Made by a program: the position numbers and the translations under genes
Source of the DNA: Alphaproteobacteria bacterium
GTDB lineage: Bacteria > Pseudomonadota > Alphaproteobacteria > Ferrovibrionales > Ferrovibrionaceae
Reading direction: 5' to 3'
Length of the DNA stretch: 34,153 bases
Assembly: GCA_026126215.1 (NCBI GenBank)
Contig: JAHCJQ010000026.1
Coordinates: 1-34,153 of the forward strand
Notes under the pieces: generated by a model
Seen by the model: only the letters and a program-made list of their open reading frames with translations
The model's database searches: none
Told to the model about the DNA's origin: nothing
Shown here: positions 16,994 to 23,972 of the stretch, in pieces
Layout: each line of letters opens with the position of its first letter
Numbering within the stretch: position 1 is the first letter of the stretch

Positions 16994-17013
16994 GATATGT
17001 TGCAGCGCACAAT
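16982..17013. promoter_or_regulatory. Second TGC-rich operator over the phasin -10 region
   Basis: GCTGCA (16982-16987) and TGCAGC (17001-17006) form an inverted repeat around the -10 box. Bases 16999-17013, read on the minus strand, give ATTGTGCGCTGCAAC, close to the upstream TTGTGCACTGCACAA box. Two sites bracketing a promoter fit autorepression by a PHA-responsive regulator. Confidence 0.5.
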
Positions 17014-17103
17014 CGGCGCTGCGTCGAGTTTTCGGGCCGGCGATCCTGCCCTGTCGGATCCCGGTCCTGATTATCAGATTCAACCTGATCGAGGACCGAA
17101 ACG

Positions 17104-17574
17104 ATGGCCAAGACCGAGAATGCGTTCGCCGCTTTCGACTTCACCAAGATGATGAAGGACTTCGACGTGGCGAAGATGGACATGGGCAAGATGTTCAAGG
17201 ACTTCAAATTCCCTGGCGTCGATGTCGAGAAGATCTTCGACATGCATCGCCGCAACTTCGAGGCGGTGAGCGCGGCCAACCAGGTGGCGGCCGAGGGGAT
17301 GCAGACCCTGGCCCGCCGCCAGGCCGAGATCCTCCGCCAGGCGGTCGAGGAGGCCAACGAGGCGGTGCGCGACATGATGGCCGCGCAGAGCCCCGAGCAG
17401 AATGCCGCCAAGCAGGCGGAACTCGCCAAGCAGACGCTGGAGCGGGCGATCGGCAACATGCGCGAACTGGCCGAGCTTGCCGCCAAGTCCAACAGCGAGG
17501 CGTTCGAGGTCATCAACAAGCGCGTGCTGAGTTCGATCGACGAGATCAAGGAACTTCTGCCGAAGCAGAAGTAA
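17104..17574 (+). CDS. Phasin family protein
   Basis: Phasins coat polyhydroxyalkanoate granules and control their number and size. The 156-aa product shows the Phasin_2 pattern: a short Lys/Asp/Met-rich amphipathic N-terminus with repeats of the form D-F-x-x-x-K-M, then a central helix NFEAVSAANQVAAEGMQTLARRQAEI and a long coiled-coil-like C-terminal half. There is no signal peptide or membrane segment. ATG 17104 follows GAGGA at eight bases. Promoter with TGC-rich operators upstream and a strong hairpin terminator 27 bp downstream make it a single-gene transcription unit. No PHA synthase gene is in this window. The name phaP is plausible, but genomes often carry several phasins. Confidence 0.92.
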   Translation: MAKTENAFAAFDFTKMMKDFDVAKMDMGKMFKDFKFPGVDVEKIFDMHRRNFEAVSAANQVAAEGMQTLARRQAEILRQAVEEANEAVRDMMAAQSPEQNAAKQAELAKQTLERAIGNMRELAELAAKSNSEAFEVINKRVLSSIDEIKELLPKQK

Positions 17575-17600
17575 GACGCATCTCCGGTACAGGCGTCGGG

Positions 17601-17630
17601 GGGCCGGGCGGGTAACCGCCCGGCCCTTTC
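17601..17630 (+). terminator. Intrinsic terminator of the phasin gene
   Basis: GGGCCGGGCGG (17601-17611) pairs perfectly with CCGCCCGGCCC (17616-17626) around the tetraloop GTAA, followed by TTTC. The 11-bp GC-rich stem 27 bases after the stop codon is a clear terminator, despite a short T tract. It also separates the phasin from the convergent CobW-type gene. Confidence 0.85.
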
Positions 17631-17632
17631 CG

Positions 17633-18691
17633 TCACGGAAGGGTCGCGGCGGGCTCAGCCAAAGCCTGCCAGCTCCGCGCCAGCTCGACGCCATCGAGAT
17701 CCCGGGCGATGATGACGAGCCGGCTGCGGCGGTCCGCGGTCGGCCAGTCCGACAGCGCGACGGGCGGATGAAAGACATGGTGCACGCCATGCACGATGAC
17801 CGGCCCGCTCTCGCCGCGCAACGCAAGCACCCCCTTCACCCGCAACAGTTCCGCGCCATGCAAATCCCTGAGCAGGCGTAGCCATTCGTTGCAGGATTGC
17901 CAGTCGAGCGGCGCTTCGGCGGTCAGGCAATGGGCGCGGATTCGCGCATCGTGCCGGTTCACGTCGCCGCCATGGTCATGCCCGTCATGGCCGTGGGCAT
18001 GAGCCGGGACCGGAAACCAACGGGCGAGCTCCCGGATGCGCCGCTCGCCATCCGGGCCTGGCCCAGCGAACAGGCGATCCTTGCCGATCTCCCCGTGCCG
18101 GACGAGATGGCGCGGCGCCCCCGGATTGAGCCTGGCAAGACGTGCGGCGAGGGCATCGACGGCTGCCTGGCCGGCGATATCCGCCTTGGTCAGCAGCAGC
18201 CGATCGGCCAGCGCCGCCTGCTTGAGCGCTTCGGGCTGCATGTCGAGTTGCATCGCTCCATGGACGCAATCGACGGTCGCGATCACGCAGTCAAGACGCA
18301 GCCGATGCACCAGCAGTGGATTGGCGAAGAGCGACTGCATGATCGGCGCCGGATCGGCGAGCCCCGTGGTTTCGATCAGGATCCGGCCGAATGACGGAAC
18401 GCTGCCTTCCTGGCGGCGGGCGAGCAGGTCCCGCAGGGTCTGGTCGAGATCGCTCAGCACGGTGCAGCAAATGCAGCCGGAGCGCATCACCTTGATCTCG
18501 CCGCTCACCGACTCGACGAAGAGATGGTCGAGCCCGATCTCGCCGAATTCATTGATGATGACGGCGCTGTCGCCCATCTCGGGCTGCTTGAGCAGCCGGT
18601 TGAGCAGCGTGGTCTTTCCCGATCCGAGAAAGCCGGTGATCAACGAGACGGGAAGCCGCTCCGCCGACCGGTCGCGATCGAAAATGCCCAT
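17633..18691 (-). CDS. CobW/COG0523-family metal-chaperone GTPase
   Basis: The 352-aa G3E GTPase has the P-loop GFLGSGKT (20-27), the metal-binding CxCC motif CICC (73-76), NEFGEIG switch region, ETTGLADP, and the guanine-specificity motif TKAD (168-171). The C-terminal CobW_C domain is preceded by a His-rich insert AHAHGHDGHDHGGDVNRHD (230-248), a feature of zinc- or cobalt-handling members. It would deliver metal (probably Zn2+) to a client enzyme using GTP. The start ATG 18691 has GGGAGG/AGGAAGG sites upstream. It is divergent from a cyclase-family hydrolase, a metal-dependent enzyme family, 168 bp away. No Zur-box-like palindrome was found in the gap. The client is unknown; cobalamin synthesis genes are absent nearby, so CobW proper is less likely. 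Confidence 0.9.
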   Translation of the reverse strand: MGIFDRDRSAERLPVSLITGFLGSGKTTLLNRLLKQPEMGDSAVIINEFGEIGLDHLFVESVSGEIKVMRSGCICCTVLSDLDQTLRDLLARRQEGSVPSFGRILIETTGLADPAPIMQSLFANPLLVHRLRLDCVIATVDCVHGAMQLDMQPEALKQAALADRLLLTKADIAGQAAVDALAARLARLNPGAPRHLVRHGEIGKDRLFAGPGPDGERRIRELARWFPVPAHAHGHDGHDHGGDVNRHDARIRAHCLTAEAPLDWQSCNEWLRLLRDLHGAELLRVKGVLALRGESGPVIVHGVHHVFHPPVALSDWPTADRRSRLVIIARDLDGVELARSWQALAEPAATLP

Positions 18692-18859
18692 GCCTTCCTG
18701 CCTCCCGAAAAGGAATCTAGGGACCTCCCGGGCCGGGACGCAACAGGGGTGTGTCCCGCAGCCCCGGTTGACAATCGCACCGCGCATGGCGACGCTTTCG
18801 GGGAACAGGGGGTTGCGCCGTGGGCCGTCCTGGACCGCGGCATTGTCAGGGAGGGGACG

Positions 18860-19942
18860 ATGACCAGCGAGAAGAAGGATCTGCCGTCCGACGAGGCCGG
18901 CCGGGAGGGAATGGCCTCGCCCGCGCGGCGGGATTTCATAAAGACGGCCGGTCTGGCGGGGGTGACTGCCGGCGCGCTTGCCGGCAAGTTCGCGCTGGCG
19001 CCGGTGTCCGAGGCGCAGGCGCAGGTTCCGGCGACCGAACGCTGGTGGCCCTCGCGCTGGGGCCCGCTCGACGAGGCAGGCGCCTCCAACTGGATCACAC
19101 CGGAAAAGGTGCTCGATGCGGTGAAATGGATCCGCGACGGGAAGATCTACAAGATCGGGCGCAACTACGAGGCTGGCATGCCGCTCTTCGGCGTGCGCGC
19201 CTTCGCCATGCGCATTCCCGGCGGCCCGACCGGCGGCCCGTTTGGAGCGAACAAACTGGTCTACAACGACGAGTATCTGGCGACCGAGGTCGGTCAGGTC
19301 GGCACGCAGTTCGACGGGCTCGGCCATATCGGCATCCAGCTCGGCCGCGACGGCGACAAGAACGAGATCCGCTATTACAACGGCTTCACCGAGCAGGAGG
19401 TGGGATCGGCCTATGGCCTGAAGAAGCTCGGCGTGGAGAAGCTCAAGCCCATCTTCACCCGTGGCCATCTGGTCGATGTGGCCGCCGGGGTGACCGGCGG
19501 CATGATGGATGCCGGTCAGGAGATCAGCCTTGCCATGGTGCGCCAGGCCCTGACGCGCCAGAACATGCGCGAGGAGGATATCAAGCCGGGCGATGCGATC
19601 TTCTTCAATACCGGCTGGGGCAAGCTCTGGATGCAGAACAATGACCGCTACAATGCCGGCGAGCCGGGGATCGGCATGGAAGTGGCGCGCTGGGTGATCC
19701 AGAAGGAACTGTGCCTGACCGGCGGCGATTGCTGGGCGGTGGAGGCGGTACCCAACCCGGACGCCAAACTGGCGTTCCCCGTGCATGGCGAGCTGATCAC
19801 CAAGCACGGCATCCTCAATCACGAGAACCTGGTGTTCGACGAGCTGATCGCCGAACGGAAGTACCAGTTCGTCTATTGCTTCACGCCGGCACCGATCAAG
19901 GGAGCGACCGGCTCAATGGGCTGTCCGATCGCCTTGACCTGA
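18860..19942 (+). CDS. Tat-exported cyclase family protein (kynurenine formamidase-like hydrolase fold)
   Basis: The 360-aa protein begins with a twin-arginine signal: RRDFIK (23-28), a hydrophobic Ala/Gly-rich stretch (30-48) and a likely AQAQ cleavage region near residue 55. The mature part is a PF04199-type metal-dependent hydrolase, related to bacterial kynurenine formamidase and isatin hydrolase. The signature normally reads HxGTHxDxxxH; here it is Q-V-G-T-Q-F-D-G-L-G-H (146-156), keeping Asp152 and His156 but losing two His. GDAIFFNTGW and CFTPAPIKGATGS are other family-like blocks. It would act in the periplasm on an unknown amide or lactone. ATG 18860 has GGGAGGGG close upstream, and a perfect TTGACA lies at 18768-18773 without a clear -10. 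Confidence 0.87.
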   Translation: MTSEKKDLPSDEAGREGMASPARRDFIKTAGLAGVTAGALAGKFALAPVSEAQAQVPATERWWPSRWGPLDEAGASNWITPEKVLDAVKWIRDGKIYKIGRNYEAGMPLFGVRAFAMRIPGGPTGGPFGANKLVYNDEYLATEVGQVGTQFDGLGHIGIQLGRDGDKNEIRYYNGFTEQEVGSAYGLKKLGVEKLKPIFTRGHLVDVAAGVTGGMMDAGQEISLAMVRQALTRQNMREEDIKPGDAIFFNTGWGKLWMQNNDRYNAGEPGIGMEVARWVIQKELCLTGGDCWAVEAVPNPDAKLAFPVHGELITKHGILNHENLVFDELIAERKYQFVYCFTPAPIKGATGSMGCPIALT

Positions 19943-20043
19943 AGCGAGACGGACTGTAGCCGGCGGGCGGGGCGGCGCCCCGCCCGTTGCGTGGCGCGAT
20001 CCTGCCGGGTAGCTTGCCCCTGTTACCCAGGGAGGCGCTGGCG

Positions 20044-20382
20044 GTGGCCGAGATCGGTTTCGAGGATTTTCTGAAGGTGGATATCCGGGTCGGCACGGTG
20101 ATCTCCGCCGAACCGTTTCCCGAGGCGCGCAAGCCGGCCATCAAGCTGCGCGTGGACTTTGGGCCGGAGATTGGCGTGAAGAAGAGTTCGGCGCAGGTGA
20201 CCGAACACTACGCGCCGGAGGAGCTCATCGGCCGGCAGGTGGCGGCGGTGGTCAATTTTCCGCCGCGCCAGATCGGCAAGTTCATGTCCGAGGTGCTTTG
20301 CCTCGGTTTTCCCGATGCGGTGGGCCGGGTGGTCCTGATCGGACCGGACCTGCCGGTTCCCAATGGCGGACGGCTGTATTGA
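20044..20382 (+). CDS. csaA: CsaA-type tRNA-binding-domain protein
   Basis: The 112-aa protein is a stand-alone OB-fold tRNA-binding domain, with the characteristic start [14 protein letters not shown], the [22 protein letters not shown] core and [19 protein letters not shown]. Dimeric CsaA proteins in Bacillus and Thermus bind tRNA and show chaperone or secretion-related activity; the role in proteobacteria is unclear. GTG 20044 is the chosen start because AGGGAGG lies eight bases upstream and the length then equals that of typical CsaA. The stop codon is part of a small palindrome shared with the convergent kinase gene. Confidence 0.9.
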   Translation: MAEIGFEDFLKVDIRVGTVISAEPFPEARKPAIKLRVDFGPEIGVKKSSAQVTEHYAPEELIGRQVAAVVNFPPRQIGKFMSEVLCLGFPDAVGRVVLIGPDLPVPNGGRLY

Positions 20383-20398
20383 GGGGCTCTGTCCCTCA
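20380..20398. terminator. Palindrome spanning two convergent stop codons
   Basis: TGAGGG (20380-20385) and CCCTCA (20393-20398) form a 6-bp stem with a 7-nt loop. The left TGA is the csaA stop and the right TCA is the complement of the sensor-kinase stop. It is the only structure in the 13-bp convergent gap and could be a weak bidirectional 3' hairpin; no T tract follows. Confidence 0.35.
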
Positions 20399-21724
20399 GA
20401 CCGGCAGGCGGATCCGCGCCCTTAATCCTCCCATCGGGCTGTCGAGCAGGCTGATCTCCCCGCCATGGCCGCGCACGATGTCGCGGGCGATGGCAAGGCC
20501 CAGCCCGACGCCGCCGCCATCGTCCTGGTTACGGGCATCGTCGAGCCGGCGGAAGGGCCGGAAGGCATCCTCGCGCTTGTGCGCCGGAATGCCCGGGCCA
20601 TCGTCGTCGATGTCGATGATCACTGAATCGGGCAGTCGCCGTGCCTCTACCGAGACTTGCCGCGCATAGCGGAGGGCGTTGTCCACGAGGTTGTTGACGC
20701 AGCGGCGGAAAGCAACCGGGCGCAGCGGCACGACGATGCCTTCGTCGGCGTTGAATTCGACTTTCGCGCCCTTGCGCGCCGCATCGCCCACGATCTCGCC
20801 GAGCAGCCTGGACAGATCGGTCGGCGTCGCGCTTTCCATGTCCTGCCCGCGGGCAAAAGCGAGATAGCCCTGGACCATGCGTTCCATCTCGAGCACGTCG
20901 CGCTTCAGATCGCGCACCTCGTCGGAATCTCCCAGCATGGCAAGCTGCAGCTTCATGCGGGTGAGCGGCGTCCGCAGATCGTGGCTGACGCCGGCGAGCA
21001 TCTCGGTCCGCTGCGCGATCTGGCGCTGGATGCGCTCGCGCATGACCAGGAACGCCGCCCCAGCGCGCCGGATCTCGCGTGCGCCCGAGGGCCGGAAATC
21101 GGCGACATCGCGTCCCTTGCCGAAATTCTCCGCCGCCTTGGCGAGCTGGCGGATCGGCCGGATCTGTCCGCGGAGAAAGACGATGGCGATGCTGACAAGG
21201 ACCAGCGAGGAGCCGAACATCCACATCAGGAAGGCATAGGTCGTGGTCGAGAACAGCCGCCGCTCCCGGGCGAGCACGCGCAGGACGCCGTCATCGAGCT
21301 GGATACGCACCTCGACCGCATCCTCGTAGGAACGGCTGTCGATCGTGTAGGGCCGTCCAAGCCGGTCCTCGATCTGCCGGCTCAGCACCCGCTCGAGCAG
21401 CGAGAAGAGGGGCGGCGGAGGCATCGGCTTGTCGGCGATATCCTCGCCGGCATTGATAGTGACCGACATCTGCATGAAGCGGGCGGCGGTGAAGAAGAGA
21501 ATCTGGCGCGTCTCTGCATCCTTGTGCTGCTCGAGCGCGGCGATCAGGAAACCGATATCGCCGACCAGGGTGCGCGTCAGCCGTTTCGTGACGCTGTCCC
21601 AGTGGCGGTCGTAGAAGGCGTAGGTGGTGACGATCTGCAGCAGCAGGACCGGCATGATGACGAGCATCAGCGAGCGGCCGAAAAGGCCGCGCGGATAGAG
21701 CCACTTGGCGCGGATCAGGCGCAC
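20396..21724 (-). CDS. EnvZ-like membrane sensor histidine kinase
   Basis: The 442-aa kinase has transmembrane helix 1 (about 17-38), a periplasmic domain (39-162), transmembrane helix 2 (about 163-185), a HAMP linker beginning RGQIRPIRQLAKAAE, HisKA with SHDLRTPLTR (His248), and HATPase_c with NNLVDNALRYA, DDDGPGIP and GVGLGLAIARDI. This is the EnvZ/RisS type architecture. Its partner is presumably the OmpR-type regulator encoded 12 bp upstream in the same operon. GTG 21724 is the start, preceded by AAGGGAG. The periplasmic domain has a proline run (MPPPPL) and no recognised ligand fold. The signal is unknown. Confidence 0.92.
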   Translation of the reverse strand: MRLIRAKWLYPRGLFGRSLMLVIMPVLLLQIVTTYAFYDRHWDSVTKRLTRTLVGDIGFLIAALEQHKDAETRQILFFTAARFMQMSVTINAGEDIADKPMPPPPLFSLLERVLSRQIEDRLGRPYTIDSRSYEDAVEVRIQLDDGVLRVLARERRLFSTTTYAFLMWMFGSSLVLVSIAIVFLRGQIRPIRQLAKAAENFGKGRDVADFRPSGAREIRRAGAAFLVMRERIQRQIAQRTEMLAGVSHDLRTPLTRMKLQLAMLGDSDEVRDLKRDVLEMERMVQGYLAFARGQDMESATPTDLSRLLGEIVGDAARKGAKVEFNADEGIVVPLRPVAFRRCVNNLVDNALRYARQVSVEARRLPDSVIIDIDDDGPGIPAHKREDAFRPFRRLDDARNQDDGGGVGLGLAIARDIVRGHGGEISLLDSPMGGLRARIRLPV

Positions 21725-21736
21725 GCGCCGCTCCCT

Positions 21737-22423
21737 TCAGTCCGCCCAGAGCACATAGCCCTCGCCCCAGACCGTCTGCAGGTAGCGCGGCGTCTTCGGG
21801 TCGGGCTCGATCTTGCGGCGCAGGCGCGTGATCTGCACGTCGACCGCGCGCCCTTCCGAGCCGCCGGTCTGGCGCGTCAGTTCGAGCCGGCTGATGGTGA
21901 CGCCGGGCGAGCGGGCGAAGACCTTGAGCAGCGCGGCCTCGCCAGTGGTGAGATAGACGACCTGCTCGCCCTGGCGCAGCTCGCCCTTCTGCAGGTCGAA
22001 GGTGAATTCGCCGAAGCGCACATGTCCGGCGCCCTGCGCGAGCGTCTGCACGCGCCGCAGGATGGCATGGATCCGGAGCAGCAGTTCTTCCGGCTCGAAA
22101 GGCTTGGCAAGATAGTCGTCGGCGCCGCTCTTGAGGCCGACGATGCGGTCGGCCGGCTCACCCATTGCGGTCAGCATGAGGATCGGCACCTGGCTGGAAC
22201 GCCGCAGGGTCTGCATGAACTCGATCCCGCTCTCGCCCGGCATCATCAGATCGAGGATGATCAGGTCGAAGACCATGCCCTGGAGCTTGGCGCGGGCGTC
22301 CGCCGCGTCGATCGCGGCACTGACCCGGTAGCCCTTGTCGCTCAGATATTTCCTCAGCAGGTTGCGCAGACGGCTGTCGTCGTCGACGACCAGGAGATGG
22401 GGGGCGGCGTCGCTGCTGTTCAT
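21737..22423 (-). CDS. OmpR-family response regulator (PetR-like)
   Basis: The 228-aa DNA-binding regulator has a receiver domain with Asp14-16, phospho-acceptor Asp58 (ILDLMMPG), Thr85 and Lys107 (AKPFEP), and an OmpR/PhoB winged helix from about 130, ending in RAVDVQITRLRRKIEPDP and TVWGEGYVLWAD. The gene lies 6 bp after a MarR-family gene and 12 bp before the EnvZ-like kinase. In Rhodobacter capsulatus an adjacent MarR/OmpR pair, petP-petR, is required for cytochrome bc1 expression; this pair has the same order and family types, so PetR-like is a reasonable but unproven label. ATG 22423 is clear. Confidence 0.92.
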   Translation of the reverse strand: MNSSDAAPHLLVVDDDSRLRNLLRKYLSDKGYRVSAAIDAADARAKLQGMVFDLIILDLMMPGESGIEFMQTLRRSSQVPILMLTAMGEPADRIVGLKSGADDYLAKPFEPEELLLRIHAILRRVQTLAQGAGHVRFGEFTFDLQKGELRQGEQVVYLTTGEAALLKVFARSPGVTISRLELTRQTGGSEGRAVDVQITRLRRKIEPDPKTPRYLQTVWGEGYVLWAD

Positions 22424-22429
22424 GGCCGA

Positions 22430-22924
22430 TCAGCGCCGGACGATGGATTGCAGGATCTTCTCGCGCTCATTCTCGTCGATCAGGCCCTGCAAGACCTTCC
22501 GGTAGCCCGCGACCGCCTCGGCGCCGGCTTCCCGATAGGCGCGCGCGACGCGCGCCTGCTGCACCGCCGACAGCCGCCGTTCGAGCTCGGCGCCCTTCTC
22601 CGTCAGGCTGAGGAGCCGCTGGCGCCGGTCGCGGGTGCCCTGGCGCTGCTGGACCAGACCCATCTCGAGCAGCGTGGTCAGCACGCGCGAGAGGCTTTGC
22701 TTGGTGATGCGCAGGATGCCAAGCAGTTCGGCGACGCTGATCTTCGGATTGCGGCCGACGAAATGCAGCACCCGGTGATGCGCCCGGCCAAGCCCATAAT
22801 CGGCGAGGATGGAATCGGGATCGGAAGTGAAGTCCCGATAGGCGTAGAACAGCAACTCGATTCCCTGGCGAAGTTCCTCCTCGCGCAGGAAAAGCGGGTT
22901 GGCCGAAGACTTTATGTCAGCCAT
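22430..22924 (-). CDS. MarR-family transcriptional regulator (PetP-like)
   Basis: The 164-aa protein has the MarR layout: N-terminal dimer helix (EEELRQGIELLFYAYRDF), winged helix-turn-helix from about 62 to 115 (ISVAELLGILRITKQSLSRVLTTLLEMGLVQ) and wing QGTRDRRQRLLSLTEKG, then a long C-terminal helix. It heads the operon with the OmpR regulator and the kinase. The pairing resembles petP-petR of Rhodobacter. No Shine-Dalgarno is visible before ATG 22924, and a GATATA -10-like box ends about seven bases upstream. A 7-bp-arm inverted repeat covers the start codon and this box, so self-repression is likely. Confidence 0.88.
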   Translation of the reverse strand: MADIKSSANPLFLREEELRQGIELLFYAYRDFTSDPDSILADYGLGRAHHRVLHFVGRNPKISVAELLGILRITKQSLSRVLTTLLEMGLVQQRQGTRDRRQRLLSLTEKGAELERRLSAVQQARVARAYREAGAEAVAGYRKVLQGLIDENEREKILQSIVRR

Positions 22925-22933
22925 GTTGACATA
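22913..22933. promoter_or_regulatory. Candidate MarR operator over its own start codon
   Basis: TATGTCA-N7-TGACATA is a perfect inverted repeat with 21 bp total. It covers the MarR start codon (22922-22924), lies next to a minus-strand GATATA box, and overlaps a plus-strand TTGACA (22926-22931) facing ilvE. Binding could repress both directions. Inference from position and symmetry only. Confidence 0.55.
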
Positions 22934-22947
22934 TATCGCTCAGAATG

Positions 22948-22976
22948 TTACTCCTGTGACTGCATCAAGGTAATAA
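22948..22976 (+). promoter_or_regulatory. Candidate promoter for the aminotransferase gene
   Basis: TTACTC (22948-22953) and TAATAA (22971-22976) are spaced by 17 bp; the start point would be about 15 bases before ATG 22998. An alternative uses TTGACA at 22926-22931 with a weak TTACTC/TACTCC -10. The gap is only 73 bp, so one of the two probably serves the gene. Confidence 0.4.
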
Positions 22977-22997
22977 AACTGCCCAGGAAACTCCATC

Positions 22998-23879
22998 ATG
23001 GCTGCACTTGTTCCATTCGACGATCGCGATGGCTGGATTTGGATGGACGGGAAGCTGATCCCGTGGCGCGAATCGAAGGTCCATATCCTTACCCACGCGC
23101 TGCATTATGCCAGTTGCGTATTTGAAGGTGAACGGGTCTATGGCGGCCGCGTCTTCAAGCTGACGGAACACAGCGCTCGGCTGCAGCGCTCGGCTGAGTT
23201 GCTGGGCTTCAAACTGCCCTACAGCGTCGAGGAGATCGACCGCGCCACCAACGAGGTGGTGAAGGCGAACGGCATTCAGGATGGCTATGTGCGCCCGCTC
23301 GCCTGGCGCGGCAGCGAGATGATGGGTGTCTCGGCGCAGGCCACCCGCATCCATGTCGCCATCGCCACCTGGGTCTGGCCGTCCTATTTTACGCCCGAGG
23401 CGAAGATGAAGGGGCTCCGCCTGCAGATCTCCGAATGGGCCCGGCCGGCGCCCAACACCGCGCCGACGGCGTCCAAGGCGGCGGGACTTTACATGATCTG
23501 CACGCTTTCAAAGCACAAGGCGGAAGCCGAGGGCTTCGACGACGCGTTGATGCTTGACTGGCGCGGCCAGGTGGCGGAAGCGACCGGGGCCAACATCTTC
23601 TTCGTGAAGGATGGCGAGCTGCACACGCCGACGCCCGACTGCTTCCTCGACGGCATCACCCGCCAGACTGTGATCGGCCTCGCCAAGGCGCGCCAGATCA
23701 AGGTCAACGAGCGGGCCATCCGGCCGGAGGAGATGGCGGGGTTCCAGGAATGCTTCCTCTGCGGCACCGCCGCCGAGGTGACGCCGGTCAGCCAGATCGG
23801 TCCCTATCGCTTCACGCCCGGCGCCATCTGCCGGCAGATGATCGACGATTTCGACCGCGAGACGCGCAAGGGCGGCTGA
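22998..23879 (+). CDS. ilvE: Branched-chain amino acid aminotransferase (class IV, PLP)
   Basis: IlvE interconverts Leu/Ile/Val and their 2-oxo acids with glutamate as amino donor. The 293-aa product has the class IV fold: early HALHYASCVFEGERVYGG, PLP-binding Lys160 (TASKAAGLYM), Glu194 in VAEATGANIFF, and QECFLCGTAAEVTPV near the end. Length and motifs fit group I branched-chain aminotransferases. ATG 22998 has AGGAAA seven bases upstream. It is divergent from the MarR-OmpR-kinase operon, an arrangement common in alphaproteobacteria. The following thiolase gene, 93 bp on, may start a new unit. Confidence 0.94.
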   Translation: MAALVPFDDRDGWIWMDGKLIPWRESKVHILTHALHYASCVFEGERVYGGRVFKLTEHSARLQRSAELLGFKLPYSVEEIDRATNEVVKANGIQDGYVRPLAWRGSEMMGVSAQATRIHVAIATWVWPSYFTPEAKMKGLRLQISEWARPAPNTAPTASKAAGLYMICTLSKHKAEAEGFDDALMLDWRGQVAEATGANIFFVKDGELHTPTPDCFLDGITRQTVIGLAKARQIKVNERAIRPEEMAGFQECFLCGTAAEVTPVSQIGPYRFTPGAICRQMIDDFDRETRKGG

Positions 23880-23972
23880 GGCGCCCTGCGCCGGGGTGCG
23901 GGCGGGCACTTTCATGATAGCCTCGCCTGCGTCCCTGCCTGTCGGGGATCTGCCAGAGAGGGGAGCCCCGAC

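Noticed and set aside
16942..17013. CRISPR-like or tandem repeat interpretation of the TGC-rich boxes
   Set aside because: Spacing is irregular, units are 15 bp and palindromic, and they flank a promoter; operators explain them better.
18692..18859. Zur-type operator between the CobW-type and cyclase-family genes
   Set aside because: No AT-rich palindrome resembling a Zur box is present; only a TTGACA -35-like hexamer stands out.
20657..23125. 822-codon open frame on the plus strand opposite the kinase-OmpR-MarR operon
   Set aside because: Shadow of three genuine minus-strand genes; it also crosses their boundaries and the promoter gap.
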